Positions 43,115 through 51,152 of a DNA stretch of 51,153 bases are shown piece after piece (position 1 is the first letter of the stretch; every line of letters starts with the position of its first letter). Below the pieces are notes generated by a model. That model saw nothing but the letters and a program-made list of their open reading frames with translations. It ran no database searches and had not been told where the DNA came from. Made by a program: the position numbers and the translations under genes. Source of the DNA: Candidatus Gastranaerophilales bacterium (GTDB lineage: Bacteria; Cyanobacteriota; Vampirovibrionia; Gastranaerophilales; Gastranaerophilaceae); contig CALVEI010000008.1 in the NCBI GenBank assembly GCA_944326515.1, forward strand, positions 1-51,153, read 5' to 3'.

Positions 43115-44245
43115 ATGTTTGGAGAATTAGACGACTCAAATATATATGAAAGTTTTGACGCGTTTTCAGACAACAATGATGGAAACAATAGTAGTGCAGA
43201 ATTTTCATTTGGAGACAGCGGCGATACTCAAAATGAGCCGAGTAATGATGATTTTTTAGATATGAGTTCATATTCTGAACCATCTGAGATGCCACAACAA
43301 GATGTTTTGGCTGGTGGTTCTGATTCTTTTGTTCAGCCTTCAGTGTCTGATAATAAAGGTATGGATGATTTGAACTTTGAAGAACAGCAATCTCAACCTC
43401 AAGTTCAGCAGCCTGCTAAAAAGAGCGGTGGTGGCTTTTTTGTTTTATTGTTGTTGATTTTAGCTGTGGCAGCAGGTGGATTGTTTTATTATAAGAAATT
43501 TATGGCACCTGCCCCATCTCAAGATAGTGCTGCTGGTGATTATTTTTATGATCAGGCTGCTCAACAAGGTGCAGAACCTACGGTTCCGGAAGCAGCAAAT
43601 ACTGCAACGGTTGATGTTAATTTGGCAGATAATGGTGCAGCTGATGCAGCAAAAGTTGCTTTAGATGATAAGGATTTAGAGAAAAAAGAAGCTGAACAAC
43701 TTGCAGCAGATCAAGATAAGCTAGAAAATGATAAGTCTTTGTCGCCTAAAGAAAGAGCTGATTTAAAGAAAAAAATTGATTCAGAGAAGAATAAGTTAGA
43801 CTTTGCTTCTAAAAAAGTGATAGTACCTGTTGCTGCTGGTGGAAGAGTTGATCCTTTTCTCCCATACAATGAAAAGGTTGCTTTAGTTAATGCACCTAAG
43901 TTTGATTTAATTCCACCTCCGTCTGAAGTTCCTGTTGCAGATCCTGTTGTGGACCAGGTAACCCAGACAAAGATTTCGGGTATTATGTATGATAGTTCAC
44001 GTCCATCTGCAATAGTAAACATTGCCGGAAGTGATTATCTTGTACATAAAGGCGATAATGTAAATGGTTTCCAAATTTTAAATATTACAAAAAATTCGGT
44101 AACTATAAAGTATAATGCAAATATCTATCAAGCTACTGTTGGCGAAGAGATTGGTGGTAATGTTCAATTGAATCCTGTTTCTAACATAGCTAACCAGTTT
44201 GGTGGTGCTTATAAAAAACCTCCAAAGAACGCTATACAGTTCTAG
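43115..44245 (+). CDS. pilP: PilP/GspC-like pilus protein with long disordered cytoplasmic tail
   Basis: A 376-residue bitopic protein. Residues about 1-105 are Asp/Ser/Gln-rich and disordered, unusually long for PilP. A membrane helix follows (about 108-128, GGFFVLLLLILAVAAGG), then an Ala/Asp/Lys linker with helix. The C-terminal PilP/GspC HR-type beta domain begins at GGRVDPFLPYN and has ISGIMYDSSRPSAIVNIAG and VHKGDNVNGF. Such domains dock onto the secretin N0 domain, and pilQ follows 61 nt later. GAGAGTG precedes the ATG. PilP proper is a lipoprotein; this one is membrane-spanning, more like GspC. Confidence 0.78.
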   Translation: MFGELDDSNIYESFDAFSDNNDGNNSSAEFSFGDSGDTQNEPSNDDFLDMSSYSEPSEMPQQDVLAGGSDSFVQPSVSDNKGMDDLNFEEQQSQPQVQQPAKKSGGGFFVLLLLILAVAAGGLFYYKKFMAPAPSQDSAAGDYFYDQAAQQGAEPTVPEAANTATVDVNLADNGAADAAKVALDDKDLEKKEAEQLAADQDKLENDKSLSPKERADLKKKIDSEKNKLDFASKKVIVPVAAGGRVDPFLPYNEKVALVNAPKFDLIPPPSEVPVADPVVDQVTQTKISGIMYDSSRPSAIVNIAGSDYLVHKGDNVNGFQILNITKNSVTIKYNANIYQATVGEEIGGNVQLNPVSNIANQFGGAYKKPPKNAIQF

Positions 44246-44306
44246 TTGAAGGTTTAACGGTAATTATTTAACTAAAATACAAATAATTAATAGGAGTCAT
44301 CAATAA

Positions 44307-46250
44307 ATGTTTATTGACAAAAAACAAAAAAAGACAAAAAGTTATTATGGGGCAGCCAGTGCATTTGCATTAGTTTTGGCTGTGACTTTGGGCTATTGTG
44401 CTACAGCTGATGCACAATTACAGGCTTCTGTTTCAAGCCCTGCTTTGAGAACTGGTTATAAAATGTCTGGAAATATTCCACTCGATGGTTCAGTTTCTTT
44501 AACTAATGGAGAAAGAAAAATTAATGTTTCTCTTCGAGATTCTGATTTGAAGCAAACTTTAAGAATGATTGCGGATAAGGCAGGTTTGAATATTATTTTT
44601 CATAACTCTGTAGCAGGTACAGTTACATTGGATTTAGTCAATGTCTCTCTTAATGATGCGTTTAAGATGATATTGCAAGCCAATGATTTAACTTATTTCT
44701 TAGACAAAGGTACATTGGTTATAATGTCTAAGGCTGCGAGTGTTTCTTCTGATATAAGTAAACAAAACATGATGACAATACCAGTCAAGTATGTAGATGC
44801 AGCTACTGTTGCTAACTTTTTGAATAGTAATGTTTTCTTAAGAAATAGACCTGGTTTGTCAAACGGTCAGATTGTTGTAACAAATCCTCAAAAAAATGAG
44901 TTAATTATATTTGGTACATCTAATGACTATAATATGGCACAAAAAATTGTTGCTAAATTAGACACACCTCCGAAGACAGTTACTTTTAGAGTAAATCATA
45001 CTACACCAAAAGAAATGGCAACATTGATATGTAACTCTTTGTTCGCAGGTAAAGGTTCTGGTTCTTCATCAGGTGGGGGCGCTTCATCTTCTTCATCTTC
45101 AGGACGTTTTCTTGGCGGCGCTGCTGAATTAGGTGGCGGTGGTGGTGGAGGATCGTCTTCTGGTGGTTCTTCATCAGGCGGTTCTGCTCTAGGTGATTCT
45201 ATTTCTTTAGGCGAAGGTAATGTTGCCTGTACAGTTAGTTCTTCAGTTTCAGCCAGTGGTTTGGTTTCTATGGCTGGTAAGTCACTCACAGTTACTTATT
45301 TCCCTCAAAAGGGTACTGTAAGTGTAACAGGTGGTTCTGACGCTCAAGCTGCTATGATTAGTGATTTTATTAAAGACAATGACAAGAAACAGCCTCAGGC
45401 GTATGTTGAAATGCAAATCGTTGAGTTATCAGAAACTGGTTCTAAGGAATTTCAAAACACTTGGACTTTATTAACTCCTTTTATTTCAACAACATTTGAC
45501 GGAACAAAAGGTTTACGTCCATACAGTAATGGACAAAATTCTTCAGCTATTTATTTTGCTGGTGGTCCATTCCCAATTAAAACTTCTACTTCATCTGATA
45601 ATGGTGAAAGCCAAGATGTTCTTACTGATTATTTCAGATATCACGGTAAAAAGACTGTAGCTTGGACCTTGAATTATTTGATTGAAAATGGTAAAGCTAG
45701 AATGCTTGCAAATCCGAAGGTTATGGTAACCAACGGTAAAAAATCAACAATTGATTTGACTTCTGACTATATTAAAACTACAGAAGAAGAAATTATGACT
45801 GCAGGTACAGTCGGTACAGCTGGTGTATCTAGAACATACGAAATTGGTGAAGATAATGGTATAAGTGTTCAAATGGTTCCATTTATCAGCCCAGACGGCT
45901 ATGTTACTTTAAACCTCATACCAAACTATGCAACTATCAAAGAGCAAGTTATGGCACCAAGTTCGACTGGACAGGGTCAAATTATTGCAGCTACTCTACT
46001 TCAAAGACGTAGTTTGGAACTTTCAAATATCAGAATTAAAGATGGTGAAACTTTAGTTCTAGGTGGTTTGATCCAAGAAGAAGAACGTAAGACAGTTGCT
46101 AAGTTACCATTGTTAGGTGATATCCCTGTTATCGGTTCTTTCTTCAGAAGCACTACAACTTCTAATGATAAGAGCGAGTTAGTCATTATGATTACACCTC
46201 ATATTATTAAAGACACAGAAGATGTTGCTTCAAATAGTGAAAACTTGTAA
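44307..46250 (+). CDS. pilQ: Type IV pilus / type II secretion secretin
   Basis: A 647-residue outer-membrane secretin. A signal peptide (FALVLAVTLGYCATADA) comes first, then N0/STN domain (VSLRDSDLKQTLRMIADKAGLN), N1 domain (IPVKYVDAATVANFL) and an N-type domain interrupted by a Gly/Ser-rich insert (about 247-300). The secretin core ends with GETLVLGGLIQEEE, LPLLGDIPVIGSFF and ELVIMITPHII. AMIN domains of cyanobacterial or proteobacterial PilQ are absent, which makes it look more like GspD. GGAG lies 10 nt before the ATG. Confidence 0.93.
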   Translation: MFIDKKQKKTKSYYGAASAFALVLAVTLGYCATADAQLQASVSSPALRTGYKMSGNIPLDGSVSLTNGERKINVSLRDSDLKQTLRMIADKAGLNIIFHNSVAGTVTLDLVNVSLNDAFKMILQANDLTYFLDKGTLVIMSKAASVSSDISKQNMMTIPVKYVDAATVANFLNSNVFLRNRPGLSNGQIVVTNPQKNELIIFGTSNDYNMAQKIVAKLDTPPKTVTFRVNHTTPKEMATLICNSLFAGKGSGSSSGGGASSSSSSGRFLGGAAELGGGGGGGSSSGGSSSGGSALGDSISLGEGNVACTVSSSVSASGLVSMAGKSLTVTYFPQKGTVSVTGGSDAQAAMISDFIKDNDKKQPQAYVEMQIVELSETGSKEFQNTWTLLTPFISTTFDGTKGLRPYSNGQNSSAIYFAGGPFPIKTSTSSDNGESQDVLTDYFRYHGKKTVAWTLNYLIENGKARMLANPKVMVTNGKKSTIDLTSDYIKTTEEEIMTAGTVGTAGVSRTYEIGEDNGISVQMVPFISPDGYVTLNLIPNYATIKEQVMAPSSTGQGQIIAATLLQRRSLELSNIRIKDGETLVLGGLIQEEERKTVAKLPLLGDIPVIGSFFRSTTTSNDKSELVIMITPHIIKDTEDVASNSENL

Positions 46251-46266
46251 ATCTTGTATTATATTA

Positions 46267-46296
46267 GTTCCTGCAGATTAACTAGTCTGCAGGAAC
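46267..46296 (+). other. Stable hairpin between pilQ and pilB
   Basis: GTTCCTGCAGA and TCTGCAGGAAC form a perfect 11-bp stem around an 8-nt loop. It is followed by TATAAAATAAAAT rather than a T-run. It may be an mRNA-processing or stability element that sets pilB expression apart from pilQ, or a weak terminator with a new promoter after it. Confidence 0.6.
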
Positions 46297-46329
46297 TATA
46301 AAATAAAATGTTGTTACGCAGTTTGTTTT

Positions 46330-48525
46330 GTGGGTTTTTCAATTGAAATGAATATTGATACAATAAATAAAATAAAGTCTAATATAAATCCTAAATTTGC
46401 CGAGCTTTTTACTAAGGATGATTTGACAGAGTTTCAGTTTGTCCCTATTAACAAGCAGGCTGGTTTTTTCTTTGTGGTAGTAAGAGAAGGTGCAGATAAG
46501 GCAACAATTTCTCAAGCAATTTCCTCTAAGGATTCTGATACAGTCAAATTCATTTCATTTGATGCTGAGAGTTTTGAGACTTTTTTTAATGATTATTTGC
46601 AAAAATATTATTCTAGTTCAGAAATTGAGCAGTCAAATGAGACAGATTCTCCCGATGTAGATGATAGTTCTGTTTCTAACATATCAGTTGATGATAATTC
46701 TGCAATTGAAGAAAAGGAAGGGAATGATAATACAGACTCCTCTCCTGATAAAACTTCTGAGAATCATTCAAAAACATCTTCTACAAGTTATGAAGAGGGT
46801 CCGCATAAAAAACGAATTGGTGAAATTTTAATAGAACAAGGTCTATTAAAAAGCGAACAACTAGTAGAAGCGCTTACAGCGTCAAAAAAGACAGCTACTC
46901 CTATTGGTTCTACGCTTGTTTCTATGGGATTTATTACAGTTGATCAGTTGAAAGATGCGTTAGCTTATCAACAAGGTTTTAAACCTGTTACTGCTCAACA
47001 GTTAAATATTTTAGAGTCTACAATCAGACTTATCCCAGAAGATTTTATTAAGGATAACCTGCTTATGCCGTTGGCTTCTGACGGTAAATTTATTGATGTA
47101 GGTATGGTTAATCCTAATAATAAAAAGGCTTTAACTGAAATAGTTTATCTCACAGGTATGAGAGCTCGTCCTTACCTAATGAGTTACATGGAATACAAGT
47201 CATGTATTGCGAAGTATTTTGGTAGGGCTAGAAAAGAAACTAAAGAGATTATGAGAAAAATCGAGGAAGAAAACCTCGAGTTTGAAGTAGAAGAATCTCT
47301 TTGGGAACAAGTTGAAAGAGAATTAGAAGATACATCTGGTGCTGTTGCTAATTTTGCAACCAAGATTATTACTGACGGTATTGATATGAAGGCATCAGAT
47401 ATTCATATTGAGCCAAGACTTGATTGTTATACGGTGAGGTATCGTATCGATGGTATTTTAAGAAGAGTTTTGGATTTGCCAAGTAAAGTTGAGACTTCGT
47501 TAATTGCTCGTTTTAAGGTTTTGGCAAGAATGAATATTGCAGAACACAGAAGGATGCAAGACGGTACGTTTACTGTTAAGTATAAGGGGATTTCATACGA
47601 TTTTCGTATTAACACATTGCCTGTATCAGGTAAAGAAAAGATGGTTATCCGTATTTTGGCACCTGCTGCAAGTATTAAAACTGAAGATAGAGTCATAAAA
47701 TTGTCTGGTGGTACTGAAGATGACTTGGCTCGTATTAATAAAATGGTAGCAGCACCTAATGGTATTATCCTTGCGGTGGGGCCTACAGGTTCTGGTAAAA
47801 CAACTACATTGTATTCTATTTTAAAAAGTTTGAATAATGAGGGTGTTAACATTACGACACTCGAAGACCCTGTCGAAATTAAAATTGATGGTTTGAACCA
47901 ATCACAGGTAAACCCAAAGGCTGGTATTACATTTGCATCTTGTATGAGAGCTATCTTAAGACAAGACCCTGACATCATCCTTATCGGTGAGATCCGTGAC
48001 TTTGAAACGTTAGAAACAGCTATTGCTGCTGCGTTAACAGGTCACCTTGTGTTAAGTACACTTCACACAAACTCGGCGGCTGCAACTATTACTCGTTTAA
48101 TTCAGATGGGAGCTGCTGATTACTTAATATCTTCTACATTAACAGGTATTGTTGCACAACGTCTTGTTAGACGTTTGTGTCCAAAATGTAAAGAAGCTTA
48201 TCATGCATCTTTAGAAGAAGCTAAATTAGTAGTTGCTACTCCTGAAGAACAGCAGGAGTTTATGAAACGTACAATATACAGACCTAAAGGCTGTTTTGAT
48301 TGTAATAACGAAGGCTTTAAAGGCCGTATTGGTTGTTATGAAGTAATGTTGATTAACAAAGAAATTAAAAAGATGATTGCGCATTCTGCTCACGATGTTG
48401 AGATAGAAGAAGCCGCAGTTGGCATGGGCATGAAAACCTTGCAAACTTCTTGTTTGGGTCACATTTTGCGTGGCGAAACAACAATTTCCGAGTATCTGCG
48501 TGTACTAGGTCCGGTTAACGAATAA
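46330..48525 (+). CDS. pilB: Type IV pilus extension ATPase (PilB/GspE)
   Basis: A 731-residue hexameric motor. An N-terminal variable region with a Ser/Asp-rich stretch (about 95-155) is followed by the MshEN/GspE N-domain (RIGEILIEQGLL, then LVSMGFITVDQL). The ATPase core has ASDIHIEPR, Walker A GPTGSGKTTT near residue 484, the Asp box TTLEDPVE, Walker B ILIGEIRD and the His box LHTNSAA. A zinc tetracysteine lies near 616-660 (CPKC and CFDC). No clear ribosome site; GTG at 46330 or ATG at 46348 are both possible. It precedes pilC by 14 nt. Confidence 0.94.
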   Translation: MGFSIEMNIDTINKIKSNINPKFAELFTKDDLTEFQFVPINKQAGFFFVVVREGADKATISQAISSKDSDTVKFISFDAESFETFFNDYLQKYYSSSEIEQSNETDSPDVDDSSVSNISVDDNSAIEEKEGNDNTDSSPDKTSENHSKTSSTSYEEGPHKKRIGEILIEQGLLKSEQLVEALTASKKTATPIGSTLVSMGFITVDQLKDALAYQQGFKPVTAQQLNILESTIRLIPEDFIKDNLLMPLASDGKFIDVGMVNPNNKKALTEIVYLTGMRARPYLMSYMEYKSCIAKYFGRARKETKEIMRKIEEENLEFEVEESLWEQVERELEDTSGAVANFATKIITDGIDMKASDIHIEPRLDCYTVRYRIDGILRRVLDLPSKVETSLIARFKVLARMNIAEHRRMQDGTFTVKYKGISYDFRINTLPVSGKEKMVIRILAPAASIKTEDRVIKLSGGTEDDLARINKMVAAPNGIILAVGPTGSGKTTTLYSILKSLNNEGVNITTLEDPVEIKIDGLNQSQVNPKAGITFASCMRAILRQDPDIILIGEIRDFETLETAIAAALTGHLVLSTLHTNSAAATITRLIQMGAADYLISSTLTGIVAQRLVRRLCPKCKEAYHASLEEAKLVVATPEEQQEFMKRTIYRPKGCFDCNNEGFKGRIGCYEVMLINKEIKKMIAHSAHDVEIEEAAVGMGMKTLQTSCLGHILRGETTISEYLRVLGPVNE

Positions 48526-48539
48526 TAACAGGTATTAAT

Positions 48540-49742
48540 ATGACAATATTTAATTATATAGCTTTAAGAAATGGTTCAGAAATAGTCAACGGTAAAATAG
48601 AGGCCGAAGACGTAAAATCTGCGCGTGAGGCGATCAGACAACTAGGGCTTGTCCCAACAAAGGTTTTTGATGAAAAGAAAAAAAGTTCTGCGCCAAAGGT
48701 TAGATTGAGTCCGTTATCTTTACAAGAGCTAATTGATTTTACTGGTACTTTTAGAACATTGATTCAAACAGGTGTTCCTATTATCGAGGGGCTAGTATTC
48801 TTGGAAAAGGATGCAGTTTCTTCTCGTATAAGATTGTTGGCTAGAGAAATAAGAAAACAGGTAATTGCTGGTGCAACTTTTGCTGATACTGTAGCCAAAT
48901 ATTCTGAAATCTTTGGTAGTATTTATGTTGGTTTGACAAAAGCTGGTGAAGACTCTGGGGAAATGGAAAAAACTCTTGATCGTCTTGCTGATTTGCTTAA
49001 AAAACAAGCCAATATTAGAGGTCGTGTAATTGGAACATTGATTTATCCTTGTTTCGTTATTATATTGGCAGCGATTGTTGTTACAGTAATGTTAATGTTT
49101 GTATTCCCAGCATTTAAAGAAATGTTTGACCAGTCAGGTGCAAAATTACCGATCTTTACGCAAATCTGTATTGATTTAGGTGAGTTTTTGAAAGAGTTTT
49201 GGTATTTAACTTTATTAACTCCATTTGCGATAGGTGGTCTTATATATGTTGCATTTAAGAATCCTACATCAAGAAGAATTTTGGATGATTTCTTCTTAAA
49301 GGTTCCTCTAATTGGTGATATGTTGAAGTATGCCAACTTTTCTAACTTTATCACAGTTATGTTCGTTGCTTATGAAGCTGGTATTCCGATTGTGGATTGT
49401 TTGCACTTAGGTAACCTTACTATTGATAACAAAACAATCAAAAATAAGATTACTGAAGCAATTGGGAAAGTTCAACAGGGTGTTCACCTTTCTACAGCGT
49501 TAAGAGCTGCAAACATTATACCATCTATGGTTTTATTTATGATTGCAACAGGTGAGCAAACCGGTAAATTGGGTGAATTGCTTGACCAAAGTGTTAAGTT
49601 CTTAGATAAAAAATTGGATGATATTATTGATGCTTTAACCAAGATGATTGAACCGTTAATGCTTATTGTAATTGGTAGTATCGTAATGTTCTTGGCATTA
49701 GCTTTGTACTTACCATTGTTCCAATCATACCAATTGTCATAA
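48540..49742 (+). CDS. pilC: Type IV pilus inner-membrane platform protein (PilC/GspF)
   Basis: A 400-residue polytopic platform that couples the ATPase to pilin assembly. It has the two tandem GspF domains: FTGTFRTLIQTGVPIIEGL (from about 62) and FSNFITVMFVAYEAGIPIV (from about 265), each with the repeated GSIYVGLTKAGEDSG/PSMVLFMIATGEQTG motif. Membrane helices lie at about 168-195, 222-242 and 372-396. AGGT lies before the ATG. It directly follows pilB; the retraction ATPase PilT that often sits between them is absent. Confidence 0.95.
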   Translation: MTIFNYIALRNGSEIVNGKIEAEDVKSAREAIRQLGLVPTKVFDEKKKSSAPKVRLSPLSLQELIDFTGTFRTLIQTGVPIIEGLVFLEKDAVSSRIRLLAREIRKQVIAGATFADTVAKYSEIFGSIYVGLTKAGEDSGEMEKTLDRLADLLKKQANIRGRVIGTLIYPCFVIILAAIVVTVMLMFVFPAFKEMFDQSGAKLPIFTQICIDLGEFLKEFWYLTLLTPFAIGGLIYVAFKNPTSRRILDDFFLKVPLIGDMLKYANFSNFITVMFVAYEAGIPIVDCLHLGNLTIDNKTIKNKITEAIGKVQQGVHLSTALRAANIIPSMVLFMIATGEQTGKLGELLDQSVKFLDKKLDDIIDALTKMIEPLMLIVIGSIVMFLALALYLPLFQSYQLS

Positions 49743-49778
49743 AAAATAATCAAATTAGCATAATTACAAGGAGAAAAA

Positions 49779-50090
49779 ATGACAGAAGAATTTGAACCAT
49801 TTGAAATAGAAGAATTGGGAAACGACGATTTTACAAACGGCGTATGGTCCGAACGTGTCCTTGTAATTACACAGGATTATGAAATAAAGGGCTATGTGTT
49901 TATGCCTAAAATTGGTAAAAGAAGCCGTGTGCTTTCTGATATCTTGAACGGTAAAAAGCGTTTTGTTGCGATTAAAGATTGTGAAGTAGCTTACAGACAA
50001 CTTCCAAACCGCCGTACTGAGTTTCATGACTTTGTACAGTTGAACATAAATTCTATTATAATTTTGCGTCCAACAGGGGCTGAAGAATAA
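49779..50090 (+). CDS. Small acidic conserved-type protein after pilC
   Basis: A 103-residue soluble protein predicted beta-rich (ERVLVITQDYEIKGYVFMPKIGKRSRVLSDIL, then FVAIKDCEVAYRQ). It ends with a strand and acidic tail (SIIILRPTGAEE). An AAGGAG site sits before the ATG and a strong terminator follows. It is the last gene of the pil run. The fold pattern suggests a small beta-barrel binding or regulatory domain. I do not name a family. Confidence 0.78.
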   Translation: MTEEFEPFEIEELGNDDFTNGVWSERVLVITQDYEIKGYVFMPKIGKRSRVLSDILNGKKRFVAIKDCEVAYRQLPNRRTEFHDFVQLNINSIIILRPTGAEE

Positions 50091-50115
50091 TAGAGCTTAA
50101 TTAGTTTTTAATATT

Positions 50116-50154
50116 AAATAGCGATGTCAAAACAAATGACATCGCTATTTTATT
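50116..50154 (+). terminator. Terminator at the end of the pil run
   Basis: AAATAGCGATGTCA and TGACATCGCTATTT form a perfect 14-bp stem around a 7-nt loop, with T-rich sequence following. Confidence 0.9.
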
Positions 50155-50186
50155 GAAAAAAATTTTTTAAAAAATAAAGAAAATAC

Positions 50187-50215
50187 TTGATTTCAAATTT
50201 TGTCCATGGTCTAAT
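50187..50215 (+). promoter_or_regulatory. tRNA-Ile promoter
   Basis: TTGATT and TCTAAT are 17 bp apart. The predicted start is about 17 nt before the mature tRNA. Confidence 0.5.
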
Positions 50216-50238
50216 ATACTTACTGGCTGAAAAGCTAT

Positions 50239-50315
<77 letters not shown>

Positions 50316-50324
50316 TTTAAGATA

Positions 50325-50348
50325 AGAGACCGTAAGGTCTCTTTTTTT
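50325..50348 (+). terminator. tRNA-Ile terminator
   Basis: AGAGACC-GTAA-GGTCTCT is a 7-bp stem followed by a T-run. Confidence 0.9.
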
Positions 50349-50399
50349 ATGTTTCAATATAGTTGTTTGATATTGATACAGCAAAAATTTAATAAAATT

Positions 50400-50564
50400 T
50401 TATTTCAACAATAAATATACTTTTGTTTCAAAATAATTGGCGAGCATTTCAATTTTATCTAAAGTAATATTTATTTTACCTTTTTCAAGTTTCGAAATAT
50501 AAGAATTATCAACTCCCAAAACCAAAGATAATTCTTCTCTGCTGCTAATAGGTTTCTGGGACAT
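50400..50564 (-). pseudogene. Truncated XRE-type HTH protein (54 codons)
   Basis: The frame reads REELSLVLGVDNSYISKLEKGK followed by a helical stretch (ITLDKIEMLANYFE) and a hydrophobic end. That is the second half of a Cro/CI HTH domain, missing the usual first helix and its leader. There is no ribosome site before the ATG and an in-frame stop lies just upstream. I take it as a decayed or truncated regulator of phage or element type. A functional mini-protein cannot be excluded. Confidence 0.5.
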
Positions 50565-50648
50565 TGAGACGAAGAAAATTTAATAAAAAACCAAACAGAC
50601 AGCACGATTGAGGCTGTTTTTTAGTATTGAGATGTACCGGTCTTTTCT

Positions 50649-50774
50649 TGCGCTTAACTACTCATTTCTTGCACTCTTTTGCACTCCATTTGTAAATTTC
50701 TAAAACTACATTAGGCTAAAATCGCCTTGGTGTTTGAAGTTAAGTCCAGTGCAATAAAGTGCAAAAAAGTGCAA
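50649..50774. repeat. Two inverted arrays of an AGTGCAA decamer
   Basis: Right array: AGTGCAA at 50748, 50758 and 50768 on plus, exactly 10 bp apart. Left array: the complement TTGCACT at 50669 and 50679, with a variant TTGCGCT at 50649, also on 10- and 20-bp spacing. The arrays face outward around a 62-bp centre. One-turn phasing and symmetry indicate a protein-binding array. It lies ~330 bp after tRNA-Ile. From 50565 to 50829 no gene was seen apart from this array and a weak hairpin (ACAGC/GCTGT, 50599-50617). Confidence 0.75.
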
Positions 50775-50829
50775 TTTTATTTTGACTTGCAAATTGAGAT
50801 ACCCAAAATTATCAATGAGATTTGGATAT

Positions 50830-51135
50830 TTACGCAATTTCTAATTCATAACCTAATTCATGGAATATTTTTACAATGGTTGAAAATTTAGGTTCTTTTT
50901 CATTTTTAAATAAACTGTATAAATGAGTTCTGGACATCCCAATTTTCTTTGCAAAACCTGAAATTGAATTTCTTGATTTAATGGCAATTTCTAATGCACG
51001 ATAAAAAGAATTAAAATCACCATCTTCAATATAATCTTTTAAACTTGTATTTAGATATAATTTAATATCTTCATCTGTTTTTAAGTCGTTAACTATATAA
51101 TTTTCTAAATCTATTGTATGTTTTAATTCTTTCAT
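50830..51135 (-). CDS. HigA-type addiction-module antitoxin (XRE domain)
   Basis: A 101-residue protein. The N-terminal half (TDEDIKLYLNTSLKDYIEDGDFNSFYRALEIAIKS) and the HTH (ISGFAKKIGMSRTHLYSLFKNEKEPKFSTIVKIFHELGYELEI) match the short 'putative addiction module antidote' family, normally paired with a RelE/HigB-type RNase. In this family the toxin gene usually comes first. Here the antitoxin ATG overlaps a TAA (TAATG) of a frame coming from beyond the right edge, which would be the toxin's end. Confidence 0.88.
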   Translation of the reverse strand: MKELKHTIDLENYIVNDLKTDEDIKLYLNTSLKDYIEDGDFNSFYRALEIAIKSRNSISGFAKKIGMSRTHLYSLFKNEKEPKFSTIVKIFHELGYELEIA

Positions 51136-51152
51136 TATTTACCATTCTTAAC
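51135..51152 (-). CDS. Possible C-terminal end of the partner toxin gene
   Basis: One minus-strand frame entering from the right edge ends VKNG-K-stop, its TAA sharing one base with the antitoxin ATG. Only five codons are visible. The call rests on the usual toxin-antitoxin gene order. Confidence 0.3.
   Translation of the reverse strand, partial: VKNGK

Noticed and set aside
44996-45289. Pro/Glu-rich minus-strand frame inside pilQ
   Set aside because: Its composition is simply the complement of the Gly/Ser repeat in the secretin.
47427-47978. 183-codon minus-strand frame inside pilB
   Set aside because: It is antisense to the conserved ATPase core of PilB, with no start signals and no recognisable domain.
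50591-50620. ACAGC/GCTGT hairpin with a T-run as a terminator
   Set aside because: The 5-bp stem has a 9-nt loop and no convincing gene upstream on the plus strand. It is kept only as a note within the gene-poor stretch.
50649-50774. CRISPR array interpretation of the decamer repeats
   Set aside because: The repeats are only 7-10 bp, have no spacers, occur in both orientations, and no cas genes are present.
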